Assembly (NCBI RefSeq): GCF_900091555.1
Contig: NZ_FMCX01000001.1
Coordinates: 1-64,000 of the forward strand
From: Micromonospora mirobrigensis
Lineage (GTDB): Bacteria > Actinomycetota > Actinomycetes > Mycobacteriales > Micromonosporaceae
Reading direction: 5' to 3'
DNA: 64,000 nt
Positions within the stretch are counted from its first letter, which is position 1; the number at the start of each line of letters is the position of its first letter. Position numbers and translations under genes: made by a program. The notes under the pieces were generated by a model that did no database searches, was not told the origin of the DNA, and was given only the letters and a program-made list of their open reading frames with translations. Below are positions 1-9,305 of the stretch, piece after piece.

Positions 1-88
1 CCCGACCCGCGTGGTCGACCGCAGCGGCGTGATGCGTCTTCCCGTGGGTATCAACCCCACCCGTGACCTGGCGCTTCTTGGCTGTCAT
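1..88 (-). CDS. IS110-family transposase, N-terminal fragment (29 residues visible)
   Basis: Reading the minus strand from ATG at 88 gives a peptide that opens MTAKKRQVTGGVDTHGKTHH and continues AAAVDHAGR before the window ends. The GVDTH-x-x-TH-x-A-A-V-D pattern is the opening of the IS110 transposase DEDD (RuvC-like) domain, and the first Asp of GVDTH is a catalytic metal ligand in that family. The rest of the DEDD domain and the C-terminal serine-containing Tnp domain lie outside the window. A purine run (AAAGGGAC) sits about 10-15 bases upstream. Whether the full element is intact cannot be judged. Confidence 0.75.
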   Translation of the reverse strand, partial: MTAKKRQVTGGVDTHGKTHHAAAVDHAGR

Positions 89-310
89 CCTGGAACCGTC
101 GTCCCTTTCGCTTGCACCGACAGGGTCGGCACGCACCCGCCGGGACGGGCGGACAGGACAGTGACGGGGCCTCTTGCACAGGCTCCTATCAGGTCACGAC
201 GCCCCTGCCAGTGACGTGCAGGACGGGGTCACCCGGAACCGATCGACGAATCGCTCAACAGGACAGCAACGTCGGTCAGTCGGTGAGTCAGACCGGACCG
301 GGTGACCCCA
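89..310 (-). ncRNA. Candidate bridge/seek RNA region of the IS110 element
   Basis: In IS110-group elements the non-coding end 5' of the transposase encodes a structured guide RNA that pairs with target and donor DNA. Here the leader shows a 5-bp stem CCGAC/GTCGG around a 3-nt loop (119-131), a GGGGC/GCCCC pairing (166-170 with 201-205), and a perfect 12-bp inverted repeat (225-236 with 298-309). I could not build a full bridge RNA fold by eye, so boundaries and function are inference from family and position. Confidence 0.3.
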
Positions 311-325
311 CCTACATCCTCACTG

Positions 326-1168
<843 letters not shown>

Positions 1169-2581
1169 TCAGGCGGAGAAGTCGGTGGGCTTGAACGGGC
1201 CGACCACCGCCAGCGACATGGGGCGGGCCAGCAGCTCGGCGGCGAGGGTGTTCACCTCGTCGACGGTGACCGCGTCGACCCGGGCCAGCAGCTCGTCGAC
1301 CGGCACCAGGTCGCCGTAGAGCAACTCCCCCTTGGCCAGCCGGCTCATCCGGGAGCCGGTGTCCTCCAGACCGAGCACGAAGGAGCCCTTGCTCATCCCC
1401 TTGCCGCGGGCCACCTCCTCCTCGGTGAGCCCTTCGGCGGCCACCCGGGCCAGCTCCGCGCGGGTCAGCTGGAGCACCTCGTCGACCTTGCCCGGGGCGC
1501 AGCCGGCGTAGACGGCGAACAGGCCGCTGTCGGCGTACTGGCTGGCGTAGGAGTAGACCGAGTAGGCCAGCCCGCGCCGCTCCCGGATCTCCTGGAACAG
1601 CCGGCTGGACATGCCGCCACCGAGGACGTTGTTCAACACCCCCAGGGCGAACCGCCGCTCGTCGGTGCGGTCGATGCCGGGGCAGCCGAGGATGACGTGC
1701 GCCTGCTCGGTCTCCTTCGGCTCGACCACCGTGGCGGCCGGCTGTACGCGTACCGCCGGGGTGGCCGACCGGTGCGGCGCCGGCGCCGCCGGGTCGGTGT
1801 CCAGCGGGGTGCCGCCCAGCGCCTGGCGGACCAGCCTGACCACGGCGGCGTGGTCGAGGTTGCCGGCGGCGGCCACGACGATCTGCGGCGGGGTGTAGCG
1901 GCGCCGGTAGAAGCCCTGGATCTGCCGGCGGGTCATCGGGGTGACCGTCTCCTCGGTGCCGGAGATCAGCCGGCCGAGGGGGTGGTCACCGTAGACGGCC
2001 CGGGCGAAGAGGTCGTGCACCTCGTCGCCGGGCTCGTCGTCGTGCATGGCGATCTCTTCGAGGATGACGCCCCGCTCGGTCTCCACGTCCGCCGGCTCCA
2101 GCACCGAGTCGGCGACCGCGTCGCACATGACGTCGATGGCCAGCGGCAGGTCCTCGTCGAGCACCCGGGCGTAGTAGCAGGTGTACTCCTTGGTGGTGAA
2201 GGCGTTCGTCTCGCCGCCCACCGCCTCGATCTCCGAGGAGATGTCCAGCGCACTGCGCTTCTTCGTGCCCTTGAACAGCAGGTGTTCCAGGAAGTGCGCG
2301 GCGCCGGCCTGTGGCCCGGTCTCGTCCCGGGAACCGACCGCCACCCAGATGCCGAACGACACGCTGCGCATCGCCGGGATCGCTTCGGTCAGCACGCGCA
2401 GGCCGCTGGGGAGGACGGTACGACGGACGGTGCCACCCAGCGGGTCGTCGCTGAGGGTGCGGGTGACCGCCCGGGACGAGCCCCCGGCGGAGCGGGCGGC
2501 GCCGGTCGCGTTCCGGGCGGCCCCGGACGGCGACACCCCCCGTCGACCGGCAGGGAAAGACGAACGCGGGGCCCGACTCAC
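1169..2581 (-). CDS. M16-family zinc metallopeptidase (processing-peptidase-like)
   Basis: The 470-residue protein carries the inverted zinc motif HFLEH (96-100) followed by LLFKGT, and a downstream ETERGVILEEI segment supplying the third zinc-ligand Glu. The C-terminal half is the second, non-catalytic M16 lobe. The first 45 or so residues are a low-complexity Ser/Arg/Ala extension before the conserved TVRRTVLPSGLRV start of the domain. The GTG at 2581 is preceded by GGGAG about 10 bases away, so the extension may be real. In actinomycetes this gene normally follows pnp, as here. The substrate is not known to me. Confidence 0.88.
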   Translation of the reverse strand: MSRAPRSSFPAGRRGVSPSGAARNATGAARSAGGSSRAVTRTLSDDPLGGTVRRTVLPSGLRVLTEAIPAMRSVSFGIWVAVGSRDETGPQAGAAHFLEHLLFKGTKKRSALDISSEIEAVGGETNAFTTKEYTCYYARVLDEDLPLAIDVMCDAVADSVLEPADVETERGVILEEIAMHDDEPGDEVHDLFARAVYGDHPLGRLISGTEETVTPMTRRQIQGFYRRRYTPPQIVVAAAGNLDHAAVVRLVRQALGGTPLDTDPAAPAPHRSATPAVRVQPAATVVEPKETEQAHVILGCPGIDRTDERRFALGVLNNVLGGGMSSRLFQEIRERRGLAYSVYSYASQYADSGLFAVYAGCAPGKVDEVLQLTRAELARVAAEGLTEEEVARGKGMSKGSFVLGLEDTGSRMSRLAKGELLYGDLVPVDELLARVDAVTVDEVNTLAAELLARPMSLAVVGPFKPTDFSA

Positions 2582-2628
2582 GGAAACCTGCTCCCAGTTT
2601 GACGAGGGGTGGGTGGTGCGATGAGAAA

Positions 2629-2663
2629 CCGGCCGGGCGGCGACGTGGTCGCCACCCGGCCGG
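2629..2663 (-). terminator. Hairpin terminator after pnp
   Basis: Arms 2629-2644 and 2648-2663 form a 16-bp stem with one G-U-type mismatch and a 3-nt loop, starting 8 bases after the pnp stop codon. On the minus strand the stem is followed by TTTCTCAT, a short T-rich tract. It should separate pnp from the M16-dapB pair at least partly. Confidence 0.7.
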
Positions 2664-2671
2664 GTCGTTGC

Positions 2672-5077
2672 TCAGCTGTGCCGGGTCCGGCGACGCGGCC
2701 GGTCGCCGCCCTCGCCACCCTCACCGCGCGGGGCCCGGTCGCCACCCTCGCCACGCGGGGCCCGGTCGCCACCCTCGCCACGCGGGGCACGATCACCGCT
2801 GCGCTCGCGCGGGGCCCGGTCGCCACCGCGGTCACCGCCGCGCGGACGCTCACCACCGGCGGACTCACCAGCGGACTCACCGGCGGCCGGCGCCTCGGCG
2901 CCCTCCGGCCGGATCTTGTCCAGGTAGATCTTGCCGCGGGCGTCGATGTCGGCGATCTCGACCTCGACCCGGTCGCCGACGTTGAGGAAGTCCTCGACGC
3001 GCTCGACCCGCTTGCCGTCGCCCACCTTGGAGATGTGCAGCAGGCCGTCGCGGCCCGGCAGCAGCGAGATGAAGGCGCCGAACGCGGCGGTCTTCACCAC
3101 GGTGCCGAGGAACCGCTCGCCCTGCTTGGGCAGCGTCGGGTTGGCGATGCCGTTGATCCGGTCCACCGCGGCCTGGGCCGACGGGCCGTTGGTCGCGCCG
3201 ACGTAGATCGTGCCGTCGTCCTCGATGGAGATCTCGGCGCCGGTCTCGTCCTGGATGGCGTTGATGGTCTGGCCCTTCGGGCCGATCACCATGCCGATCT
3301 TGTCGACCGGGATCTTGACGGTGGTGACCCGCGGGGCGTACTCCGACATCTCGGCCGGACCCTCGATCGCCCGCTGCATCACCTCGAGGATCGTCTGCCG
3401 GGCCTCGTTGGCCTGCTGCAGGGCGGCGGCCAGCACGTCCGACGGGATGCCGTTGAGCTTGGTGTCGAGCTGGAGCGCGGTGACGAACTCCGGCGTGCCG
3501 GCGACCTTGAAGTCCATGTCACCGAACGCGTCCTCGGCGCCGAGGATGTCGGTCAGCGTCACGTACTGGGTCTTGCCGTCCACCTCGTCGGAGATGAGGC
3601 CCATGGCGATACCCGCCACCGGCGCCTTCAGCGGCACACCGGCGCTGAGCAGGCCCAGCGTCGAGGCGCAGACCGAACCCATCGAGGTGGAGCCGTTGGA
3701 GCCGAGCGCCTCGGAGACCTGCCGGATGGCGTACGGGAACTCCTCGCGCGACGGCAGCACCGGGATCAGCGCCCGCTCGGCCAGCGCGCCGTGGCCGATC
3801 TCGCGCCGCTTCGGCGAACCCACCCGGCCGGTCTCACCGGTCGAGTACGGCGGGAAGTTGTAGTTGTGCATGTAGCGCTTGCGGTTCTCCGGGGACAGGG
3901 TGTCCACCATCTGCTCCATGCGGAGCATGTTCAGCGTGGTGACGCCCAGGATCTGGGTCTCGCCCCGCTCGAACAGCGCCGAACCGTGCACCCGCGGCAG
4001 CACGCCGACCTCGGCGGTCAGCGGCCGGATGTCGCGCGGGCCACGGCCGTCGATGCGGACCTGCTCGCGCAGCACCCGGTTGCGGACCTCGGACTTGGTC
4101 AGCGACCGGAAGGCGGCGGAGAGCTCCTTCTCGCGGCCCTCGAAACGACCGCCCAGCTCCTCGGCGACCTTGGCCTTGACCCGGTCCAGGGCCTCCTCGC
4201 GGTCGGCCTTGCCGGCGATCTTGAGGGCCTCGGCGACCTCGGCGCGAACCAGGTCGGCCACGGCGTCGTACACGTCGTCCTGGTAGTCCAGGAAGACCGG
4301 GAACTCGGCGACCGGCTTGGCGGCCACCTCGGCCAGCTCGCTCTGCGCGCGGCACAGCTCGCGGATCGCCGGCTTGGCGGCCTCCAGGCCGCTGGCCACG
4401 ATCTCCTCGGTCGGCGCGGTGGCGCCGCCGGCGATCAGGGTCACCGCGTTCGGGGTGGCCTCGGCCTCGACCATCATGATCGCGACGTCGCCGTCCGGCA
4501 GGGTACGACCGGCCACGACCATGTCGAAGGTGGCCCGGGCCAGCTCCTCCAGGGTCGGGAAGGCAACCCACTGGCCGTCGATGTGCGCGACCCGGGTCGC
4601 CCCGATCGGGCCGGAGAACGGCAGACCGGAGAGCTTGGTCGACATCGAGGCGGCGTTGATGGCCACCACGTCGTACGGGTGCTGCGGGTCGAGCGCGAGG
4701 ACGGTCTCGACGACCTGGACCTCGTTGCGCAGGCCCTTGACGAACGACGGGCGCAGCGGCCGGTCGATCAGCCGGCAGGTGAGGATGGCGTCCTCGCTGG
4801 GCCGGCCCTCACGACGGAAGAACGAGCCGGGGATGCGGCCCGCGGCGTACATCCGCTCCTCGACGTCGACGGTCAGCGGGAAGAAGTCGAACTGCTCCTT
4901 CGGCTGCTTGCCGGCGGTGGTCGCGGAGAGGACGACCGTCTCGCCCAGCTGGGCGACGACGGAACCGGCGGCCTGACGGGCCAGCCGGCCGGTGGAGAAG
5001 GTGATCTCACGGGTGCCGAAGGACCCGTTGTCGATCACGGCGGTGCGGGATTCGGTGCCGAGGTTGGTCTCGGTCAT
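2672..5077 (-). CDS. pnp: Polyribonucleotide nucleotidyltransferase (PNPase)
   Basis: PNPase degrades RNA phosphorolytically from the 3' end and can polymerise NDPs. The 801-residue product has two RNase PH domains separated by a helical linker, a KH domain ([15 protein letters not shown]) and an S1 domain ([17 protein letters not shown]). The start at 5077 ([10 protein letters not shown]) has GAAGGAG nine bases upstream. The frame stays open 80 codons further upstream, but that part is Arg/Pro-rich non-conserved sequence. The C-terminus is a tandem GDRAPRGEG tail, basic and Gly-rich, likely an RNA-binding extension. It follows rpsO with 252 bases between them. Confidence 0.95.
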   Translation of the reverse strand: MTETNLGTESRTAVIDNGSFGTREITFSTGRLARQAAGSVVAQLGETVVLSATTAGKQPKEQFDFFPLTVDVEERMYAAGRIPGSFFRREGRPSEDAILTCRLIDRPLRPSFVKGLRNEVQVVETVLALDPQHPYDVVAINAASMSTKLSGLPFSGPIGATRVAHIDGQWVAFPTLEELARATFDMVVAGRTLPDGDVAIMMVEAEATPNAVTLIAGGATAPTEEIVASGLEAAKPAIRELCRAQSELAEVAAKPVAEFPVFLDYQDDVYDAVADLVRAEVAEALKIAGKADREEALDRVKAKVAEELGGRFEGREKELSAAFRSLTKSEVRNRVLREQVRIDGRGPRDIRPLTAEVGVLPRVHGSALFERGETQILGVTTLNMLRMEQMVDTLSPENRKRYMHNYNFPPYSTGETGRVGSPKRREIGHGALAERALIPVLPSREEFPYAIRQVSEALGSNGSTSMGSVCASTLGLLSAGVPLKAPVAGIAMGLISDEVDGKTQYVTLTDILGAEDAFGDMDFKVAGTPEFVTALQLDTKLNGIPSDVLAAALQQANEARQTILEVMQRAIEGPAEMSEYAPRVTTVKIPVDKIGMVIGPKGQTINAIQDETGAEISIEDDGTIYVGATNGPSAQAAVDRINGIANPTLPKQGERFLGTVVKTAAFGAFISLLPGRDGLLHISKVGDGKRVERVEDFLNVGDRVEVEIADIDARGKIYLDKIRPEGAEAPAAGESAGESAGGERPRGGDRGGDRAPRERSGDRAPRGEGGDRAPRGEGGDRAPRGEGGEGGDRPRRRTRHS
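2704..2838 (-). repeat. 27-bp tandem repeat encoding the PNPase tail
   Basis: Two perfect 27-bp copies lie at 2731-2757 and 2758-2784, with diverged copies on both sides. Each encodes nine residues of the form GDRAPRGEG. The repeat stays in frame, so copy-number change would lengthen or shorten the tail without breaking pnp. Confidence 0.8.
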
Positions 5078-5292
5078 GTGCGGTGGTACTCCTTCGCGTC
5101 GGTGGACCCACGACACGCCGGAGCTGCTCAGACGTCCGGTCTTCGATCGAAGCGCCCGGGTGGTCGGCGAGTTGCCGGTGGTCCCGGGGGCCACTACCGG
5201 AGACCGGTACGCTGACCGGCTCCCTGACGGATTGGTCGCGCGGCCCGGTCTTCTTCTGTGGGGTGCGCCGCCCGTGCGGGCGGTGCACCGGA

Positions 5293-5325
5293 ACGGGGGA
5301 GCGGCCGGTGCGGCCACTCCCCCGT
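5293..5325 (-). terminator. Hairpin after rpsO
   Basis: A 15-bp stem (5293-5307 with 5311-5325, one G-U-type mismatch) with a 3-nt loop begins 4 bases after the rpsO stop. There is no clear T tract, so it may act as a partial terminator or as an RNA processing/stability element between rpsO and pnp, whose transcripts are often co-regulated. Confidence 0.6.
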
Positions 5326-5329
5326 CATG

Positions 5330-5599
5330 TCATCGGCGCAGGCCGAGCCGCTCGATGAGCGACCGGTAGCGGTTGATGTCCTTCTTCTGGACATAGTTGA
5401 GCAGCCGGCGGCGACGGCCGACCAGCAGCAGCAGCCCACGGCGGCTGTGGTGGTCGTGCTTGTGCACCTTCAGGTGCTCGGTGAGCTCGGCGATCCGCTT
5501 GGTGAGGACCGCGACCTGCACCTCCGGCGAACCGGTGTCACCCTCGGCGGTCGCGTACTCCGAGCGGATCTTGGCCTTGGCTTCCTGGTCGAGCGCCAT
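5330..5599 (-). CDS. rpsO: 30S ribosomal protein uS15
   Basis: The 89-residue protein begins [20 protein letters not shown] and contains the S15 hallmarks [11 protein letters not shown], the [10 protein letters not shown] segment and the basic RRRRLLNYV stretch that contacts 16S rRNA. Length is exactly that of the bacterial family. AGGGAG lies about 5 bases upstream of the ATG. It sits upstream of pnp, the usual rpsO-pnp pair. Confidence 0.98.
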   Translation of the reverse strand: MALDQEAKAKIRSEYATAEGDTGSPEVQVAVLTKRIAELTEHLKVHKHDHHSRRGLLLLVGRRRRLLNYVQKKDINRYRSLIERLGLRR

Positions 5600-5793
5600 G
5601 TTCTCCCTGTTTCGGTGGGTTGATCGTTGGTTGTCCCGATCGGTCAGGAGACCGGATCCGGACCGGCACCTCGCACCCGCGGCGTCGTGCAGGCACGCGA
5701 GGCCCCACGTCGGTCAGCCGACGTCCCCGCCAGACTACCAGCACACATCGGGGACGCCCGGTCAAGGGCGGTGTCGACGGGTCGCCGCAGCGG

Positions 5794-6723
5794 TCAGCCG
5801 AGCGTCCGACGGGTGCGTTCCACGTCCTCGGCGATCTGCGCCACCAGCGGCTCGATCGCGTCGTACCGGCGCTGCTCCCGCAGGTGGGCGACGAAGTCCA
5901 GGGCCAGTCGCTCGCCGTACAGGTCGCCGCTGAAGTCCAGCGCGTACGCCTCCACCCGGCGTTCCCGACCGGAGAAGGTCGGGTTGGTGCCGACGGAGAC
6001 GGCCGCGGCCAGCGGCTCCCGGTGCCCGCGCCGGATCAGCCGGGCGGCGTAGACGCCGTCGGCGGGCACCGCCGCGTACCGGTGACAGAGCAGGTTGGCG
6101 GTGGGGTAACCCAGCTCACGTCCGCGCTGGTCACCGCGGACCACCACCCCCTCCAGCCGGTGCGGGCGGCCCAGCGCGGCGGCCGCCGCGCCCACGTCGC
6201 CCGCGTCGACGCAGGAACGGATGTAGGTGGAGGAGAAGACGGTGCCCGACCCGGCCACCAGCGGCGCGCCCTCGACGCCGAAGCCGAAGGTCCGGCCGAG
6301 CCGGGTGAGCAGCGGCACGTCCCCGGCGGCCCGGTGGCCGAAGCGGAAGTTCTCCCCCACCACCACCAGCGCGGCGTGCAGGTGCTCGACCAGGACGTCG
6401 TGCACGAACTGCTCGGCCGGCAGCCGGGAGAACTCCGGGGTGAACGGCACCACGCAGAGCACGTCCACCCCGAGCGCCTCGATCAGCTCGGCCTTACGGG
6501 CCGGCTCGGTGAGCACCGCCGGGTGCGAGCCGGGGCGGACCACCTCGGCCGGGTGCGGGTCGAACGTCACCACCACCGACTTCACGCCCAGCTCCCGGGC
6601 CCGCGCCACGGTGTGCCCGATGGTCGCCTGGTGGCCCTTGTGCACGCCGTCGAAGACGCCGATGGTGACCACCGAGCGCCCCCACCCGCCGGGCGCCGCC
6701 TCGTAGCCCCGCCACCGCTGCAT
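5794..6723 (-). CDS. ribF: Bifunctional riboflavin kinase / FAD synthetase
   Basis: RibF phosphorylates riboflavin to FMN and adenylates FMN to FAD. The 309-residue protein has the nucleotidyltransferase motif GVFDGVHKGH (22-31), the FRFGHRAAGD loop and the SSTYIRS motif in the N-terminal FAD synthetase domain. The C-terminal kinase domain has RELGYPTANL and ALDFSGDLYGERL. It lies downstream of truB, separated by a paired intergenic repeat, and 194 bases upstream of rpsO. I saw no FMN riboswitch in front of it. Confidence 0.96.
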   Translation of the reverse strand: MQRWRGYEAAPGGWGRSVVTIGVFDGVHKGHQATIGHTVARARELGVKSVVVTFDPHPAEVVRPGSHPAVLTEPARKAELIEALGVDVLCVVPFTPEFSRLPAEQFVHDVLVEHLHAALVVVGENFRFGHRAAGDVPLLTRLGRTFGFGVEGAPLVAGSGTVFSSTYIRSCVDAGDVGAAAAALGRPHRLEGVVVRGDQRGRELGYPTANLLCHRYAAVPADGVYAARLIRRGHREPLAAAVSVGTNPTFSGRERRVEAYALDFSGDLYGERLALDFVAHLREQRRYDAIEPLVAQIAEDVERTRRTLG

Positions 6724-6740
6724 GCCGCTCCTCCCCTGTA

Positions 6741-6793
6741 AGGAAGGGCCCCCTGTTAACGCCTGGTGTATAGGAAGGGCCCCCTGTTAACGC
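6741..6793. repeat. Paired intergenic repeat, 31-bp period (locus 1)
   Basis: Two identical 22-bp copies lie at 6741-6762 and 6772-6793, each running AGGAAGGGCCCCC to GTTAACGC on the plus strand. Each contains GGGCCC, so each copy is partly self-complementary. The site starts 9 bases after the truB stop codon in transcription direction and ends 17 bases before ribF. A related pair with the same period lies at 14123-14176. Confidence 0.85.
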
Positions 6794-6802
6794 TTGCCAC
6801 CC

Positions 6803-7687
6803 TCAGGCCGGGGCGAGCACGATCTCCGCGCGGGCCCGCCCGTCCCGCTCGCTGACGATAGCGATCAGGCCGCCGTCCGGGCCGAAGACGGCGTACGGGC
6901 CGTCGATGCCGGCCGGGTCCAGCGGACCGCCGTGCGAGAGCACCTTCGCCTCGTCCGGCGTGGCGTCCCGGCGCGGGAAGAACCGGTCGGCGGCCGCGTC
7001 CAGCGGCAGGTTCACCACCTCCGGCGCCCGCTGCTCCAACTCCTCCAGGGTGGCCGCCTCGGCCAGCGCGAACCCGCCCACCGCGGTCCGCCGCAGTGCC
7101 GTCAGGTGCCCACCCACCCCGAGCGCCAGGCCCGCGTCCCGGGCCAGCGCCCGGATGTACGTCCCGGACGAGCAGGTCACGTCCACGTCCACGTCCACCA
7201 CGTCCGGGCCGTCCCGGCGGATCGCCAGCACGTCGAGCCGGGAGACGGTGACCCGCCGGGCCGGCAGTTGCACGCTCTCCCCGTCGCGGACCCGCTTGTA
7301 CGCCCGCTGCCCGTCGATCTTGATGGCGCTCACCGCGCTGGGGACCTGGTCGATCTCGCCGGTCAGCGCGGCGAAGGCGGCCCGGATCGCGTCGTCGGTG
7401 ACCGTACCGGCCGGGGTGGTGGCGATCACGTCGCCCTCGGCGTCGTCGGTGACGGTGGCCTGGCCGAGCCGGACCGTGGCGGCGTAGCTCTTGCCGGCGC
7501 CGATCACGTACGTCAGCAGCCGGGTGGCCCGTCCCACCCCGATCACCAGCACCCCGGTGGCCATCGGGTCGAGGGTGCCGCCGTGCCCGACCCGGCGGGT
7601 CCTCGCCAGCCGGCGGATCCGCGCCACCACGTCGTGCGACGTCATGCCGCCCGGCTTGTCCACCACGATCAGACCGTCTGTGCTCAC
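6803..7687 (-). CDS. truB: tRNA pseudouridine-55 synthase
   Basis: TruB isomerises U55 in the T-loop of tRNAs. The 294-residue product opens with DGLIVVDKPGGMTSHDVV, then GHGGTLDPMATGVL with the catalytic Asp at residue 40, the KSYAATVRLG strand and the SSGTYIRALARD motif. The C-terminus resembles the actinobacterial TruB tail. It is read towards ribF and is the first minus-strand gene after two plus-strand membrane protein genes. Confidence 0.96.
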   Translation of the reverse strand: MSTDGLIVVDKPGGMTSHDVVARIRRLARTRRVGHGGTLDPMATGVLVIGVGRATRLLTYVIGAGKSYAATVRLGQATVTDDAEGDVIATTPAGTVTDDAIRAAFAALTGEIDQVPSAVSAIKIDGQRAYKRVRDGESVQLPARRVTVSRLDVLAIRRDGPDVVDVDVDVTCSSGTYIRALARDAGLALGVGGHLTALRRTAVGGFALAEAATLEELEQRAPEVVNLPLDAAADRFFPRRDATPDEAKVLSHGGPLDPAGIDGPYAVFGPDGGLIAIVSERDGRARAEIVLAPA

Positions 7688-7786
7688 GACCGCAAAGCCT
7701 GCCAGACGGGATCGCGTGGGCCGTCACCGCAGGGCAGAATGCGCTGCACCCCGTGGCAGCCGCCACACCCTCGCCCAGGAGCAGCG

Positions 7787-8089
7787 ATGAGCGATCCCAC
7801 CCCACCGACCGGTGGGCACCGTGCCCGGGTCGACCTGCCGGACTGGATGCGCAATCCGGAGCCACCGCGTCGTACCCCGGGCCGTCGGATCTCGGAGCTG
7901 GTGGACTCGGTGCCGGCGCTGCACGAGGCCCGACGCCGGATCTGGCGGTGGCGGGACCGCACCCGGTACAGCGAGCGGCACCCGGTGATCTCGGCCGTCG
8001 TCTCGTTCTTCGTCGTCGCCCTGACGGCCACCCTGCTGATCACCGGCACCCTCTACCTGTTCCACCAGATCACCCACCACGAGCTCTGA
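7787..8089 (+). CDS. Small single-pass membrane protein with DWMR-PE motif
   Basis: The 100-residue protein starts at an ATG with AGGAG six bases upstream. The first 70 residues are polar and basic with the segment DLPDWMRNPEPPRR near 18-31. A hydrophobic helix follows (about 70-92, VISAVVSFFVVALTATLLI), then a short tail. No known domain is recognised. The next gene carries the same PDWMR-x-PE motif followed by a basic stretch and a membrane helix, so the two may share a cytoplasmic anchor or partner. It is transcribed divergently from truB. Confidence 0.75.
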   Translation: MSDPTPPTGGHRARVDLPDWMRNPEPPRRTPGRRISELVDSVPALHEARRRIWRWRDRTRYSERHPVISAVVSFFVVALTATLLITGTLYLFHQITHHEL

Positions 8090-8183
8090 GCGGGACCCCC
8101 GGGGCCGGCGAAAAGGGACAGCGACGGACGGGCACGGCGTGCGAAGATCCACGGCGCCGCGCCCGCCGGACCTTGGACACGCC

Positions 8184-9299
8184 ATGACCAGCGACCCGTA
8201 CACCTCCCCCGCCGCGCCCGCTTCGGAACCGTCGTCCGCTTCGGCACCCCCGCCGGCTCCGGACCAGCCGGCCGCTGCCGCCGGTGAGCCGGCCGGTCCG
8301 GACACCGGCGACCCGGCCGCCCCGTCAGCAGCGGACGGGCAGCGGCCGTCACCGCGCCAACTCACCGAGCTCTTCGCGCGCGCCGACGCGCCGGTCAAGG
8401 TGCCGGACTGGATGCGCGAGCCGGAGGTGGCGTACGAGCTCACCCGGGGCGAGCGGTTCCGGCTCCGGTTCCACCGGCACGGCGGCAAGGCGCTGATCGG
8501 CCTGATCGGCGCGGTGGCGCTGGCCCTGATCGGGTTCGTCGGCGTCGCCGGCTACGGCTTCGTCGGGAAGGTGCAACGGGGCGAGCAGGTCCTGCCCGCC
8601 CGGCGCGGCGTGTCGGTCGAGCCTCGGCCCACCGACGCCGACGGCAACACGCTGGGCGTCTTCCTCGGCACCGAGGCGCAGGACTTCCCCGCCGGCCCGG
8701 CGGCGATCGTCCTGCCGCCGGCCCGGCCGACCGGGCCGTTCACCCGGGCACAGGTCGCCGACGCGCTGACCCAGGTACGCGCCGCCCTGATCGCCGGCCG
8801 GCTGGACCCGAGGATGCTCCAGGGTGAGCCCGCGGGTCTCCTCGCCCGGCTCGCTCCCGACACCCGGGACGCGGCCCGAGCGGAGCTGGAGCGGGGCGGG
8901 ACCCCCGGCTTCGCCACGCGGATCGCCGGTCCGTGGCTGAAGAAGACCGGCATCCGGGTCCGGGGGACCATCGAGTACGTGTCGACCACCGACTCCGAGG
9001 GGGTGCGGGTGCTGGCCGTCACCACCAGGTTCACTTGGGTCTATCCGCTCCTCCTGTTCCAGGCGCAGCTCTATCCGGCGGGCGCCGAGCTGGTGACGGT
9101 GCGGGACGAGGTGGTCTGGCACTTCCCTCACCCGGACGACGTCCGGCCCACCTCGAGGGGTCTCTGGATCGACTCTTACCGGGCCGGCGTGCAGAACGCG
9201 ACCTGCCGCGGGGTGAAGCAGGGTGTCCTCGAGCAGGATTATCTGAACACGTCCGACTACCGGGCCCGCGACAGGAGGCTCGGGTGCGTGACCAGGTGA
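8184..9299 (+). CDS. Membrane-anchored protein with extracytoplasmic domain, DWMR-PE motif
   Basis: With the ATG at 8184 the product has 371 residues. A Pro/Ala/Ser-rich disordered N-terminus (1-60) leads to VKVPDWMREPEVAYEL, a basic stretch, one membrane helix (about 105-128) and a globular domain of roughly 240 residues. The shape predicts an inside-out orientation. It begins 94 bases after the smaller DWMR-PE gene and is probably co-transcribed with it. The start lacks a strong ribosome binding site, and a GTG at 8139 is an alternative. The function is unknown to me. Confidence 0.78.
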   Translation: MTSDPYTSPAAPASEPSSASAPPPAPDQPAAAAGEPAGPDTGDPAAPSAADGQRPSPRQLTELFARADAPVKVPDWMREPEVAYELTRGERFRLRFHRHGGKALIGLIGAVALALIGFVGVAGYGFVGKVQRGEQVLPARRGVSVEPRPTDADGNTLGVFLGTEAQDFPAGPAAIVLPPARPTGPFTRAQVADALTQVRAALIAGRLDPRMLQGEPAGLLARLAPDTRDAARAELERGGTPGFATRIAGPWLKKTGIRVRGTIEYVSTTDSEGVRVLAVTTRFTWVYPLLLFQAQLYPAGAELVTVRDEVVWHFPHPDDVRPTSRGLWIDSYRAGVQNATCRGVKQGVLEQDYLNTSDYRARDRRLGCVTR

Positions 9300-9305
9300 C
9301 CGGCG

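Larger units (their letters stand above)
1..325 (-). mobile_element. IS110-family insertion sequence, transposase-proximal end, cut by window edge
   Basis: A transposase start codon at 88 on the minus strand is preceded by about 237 bases with no supportable gene, ending at the dapB stop codon (326). IS110 elements lack conventional terminal inverted repeats and carry a long non-coding stretch at one end, so this layout fits the left end of such an element inserted just downstream of dapB. The exact host/element junction cannot be fixed from one copy. It should lie somewhere in 89-325. Confidence 0.55.

Noticed and set aside
5078..5317. An 80-codon upstream extension of pnp
   Set aside because: It is Arg/Pro-rich and not conserved, and ATG 5077 has a well-spaced ribosome binding site.
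5600..5793. Possible leader regulation between ribF and rpsO
   Set aside because: I found no FMN riboswitch signature and no clear S15-binding pseudoknot by eye.
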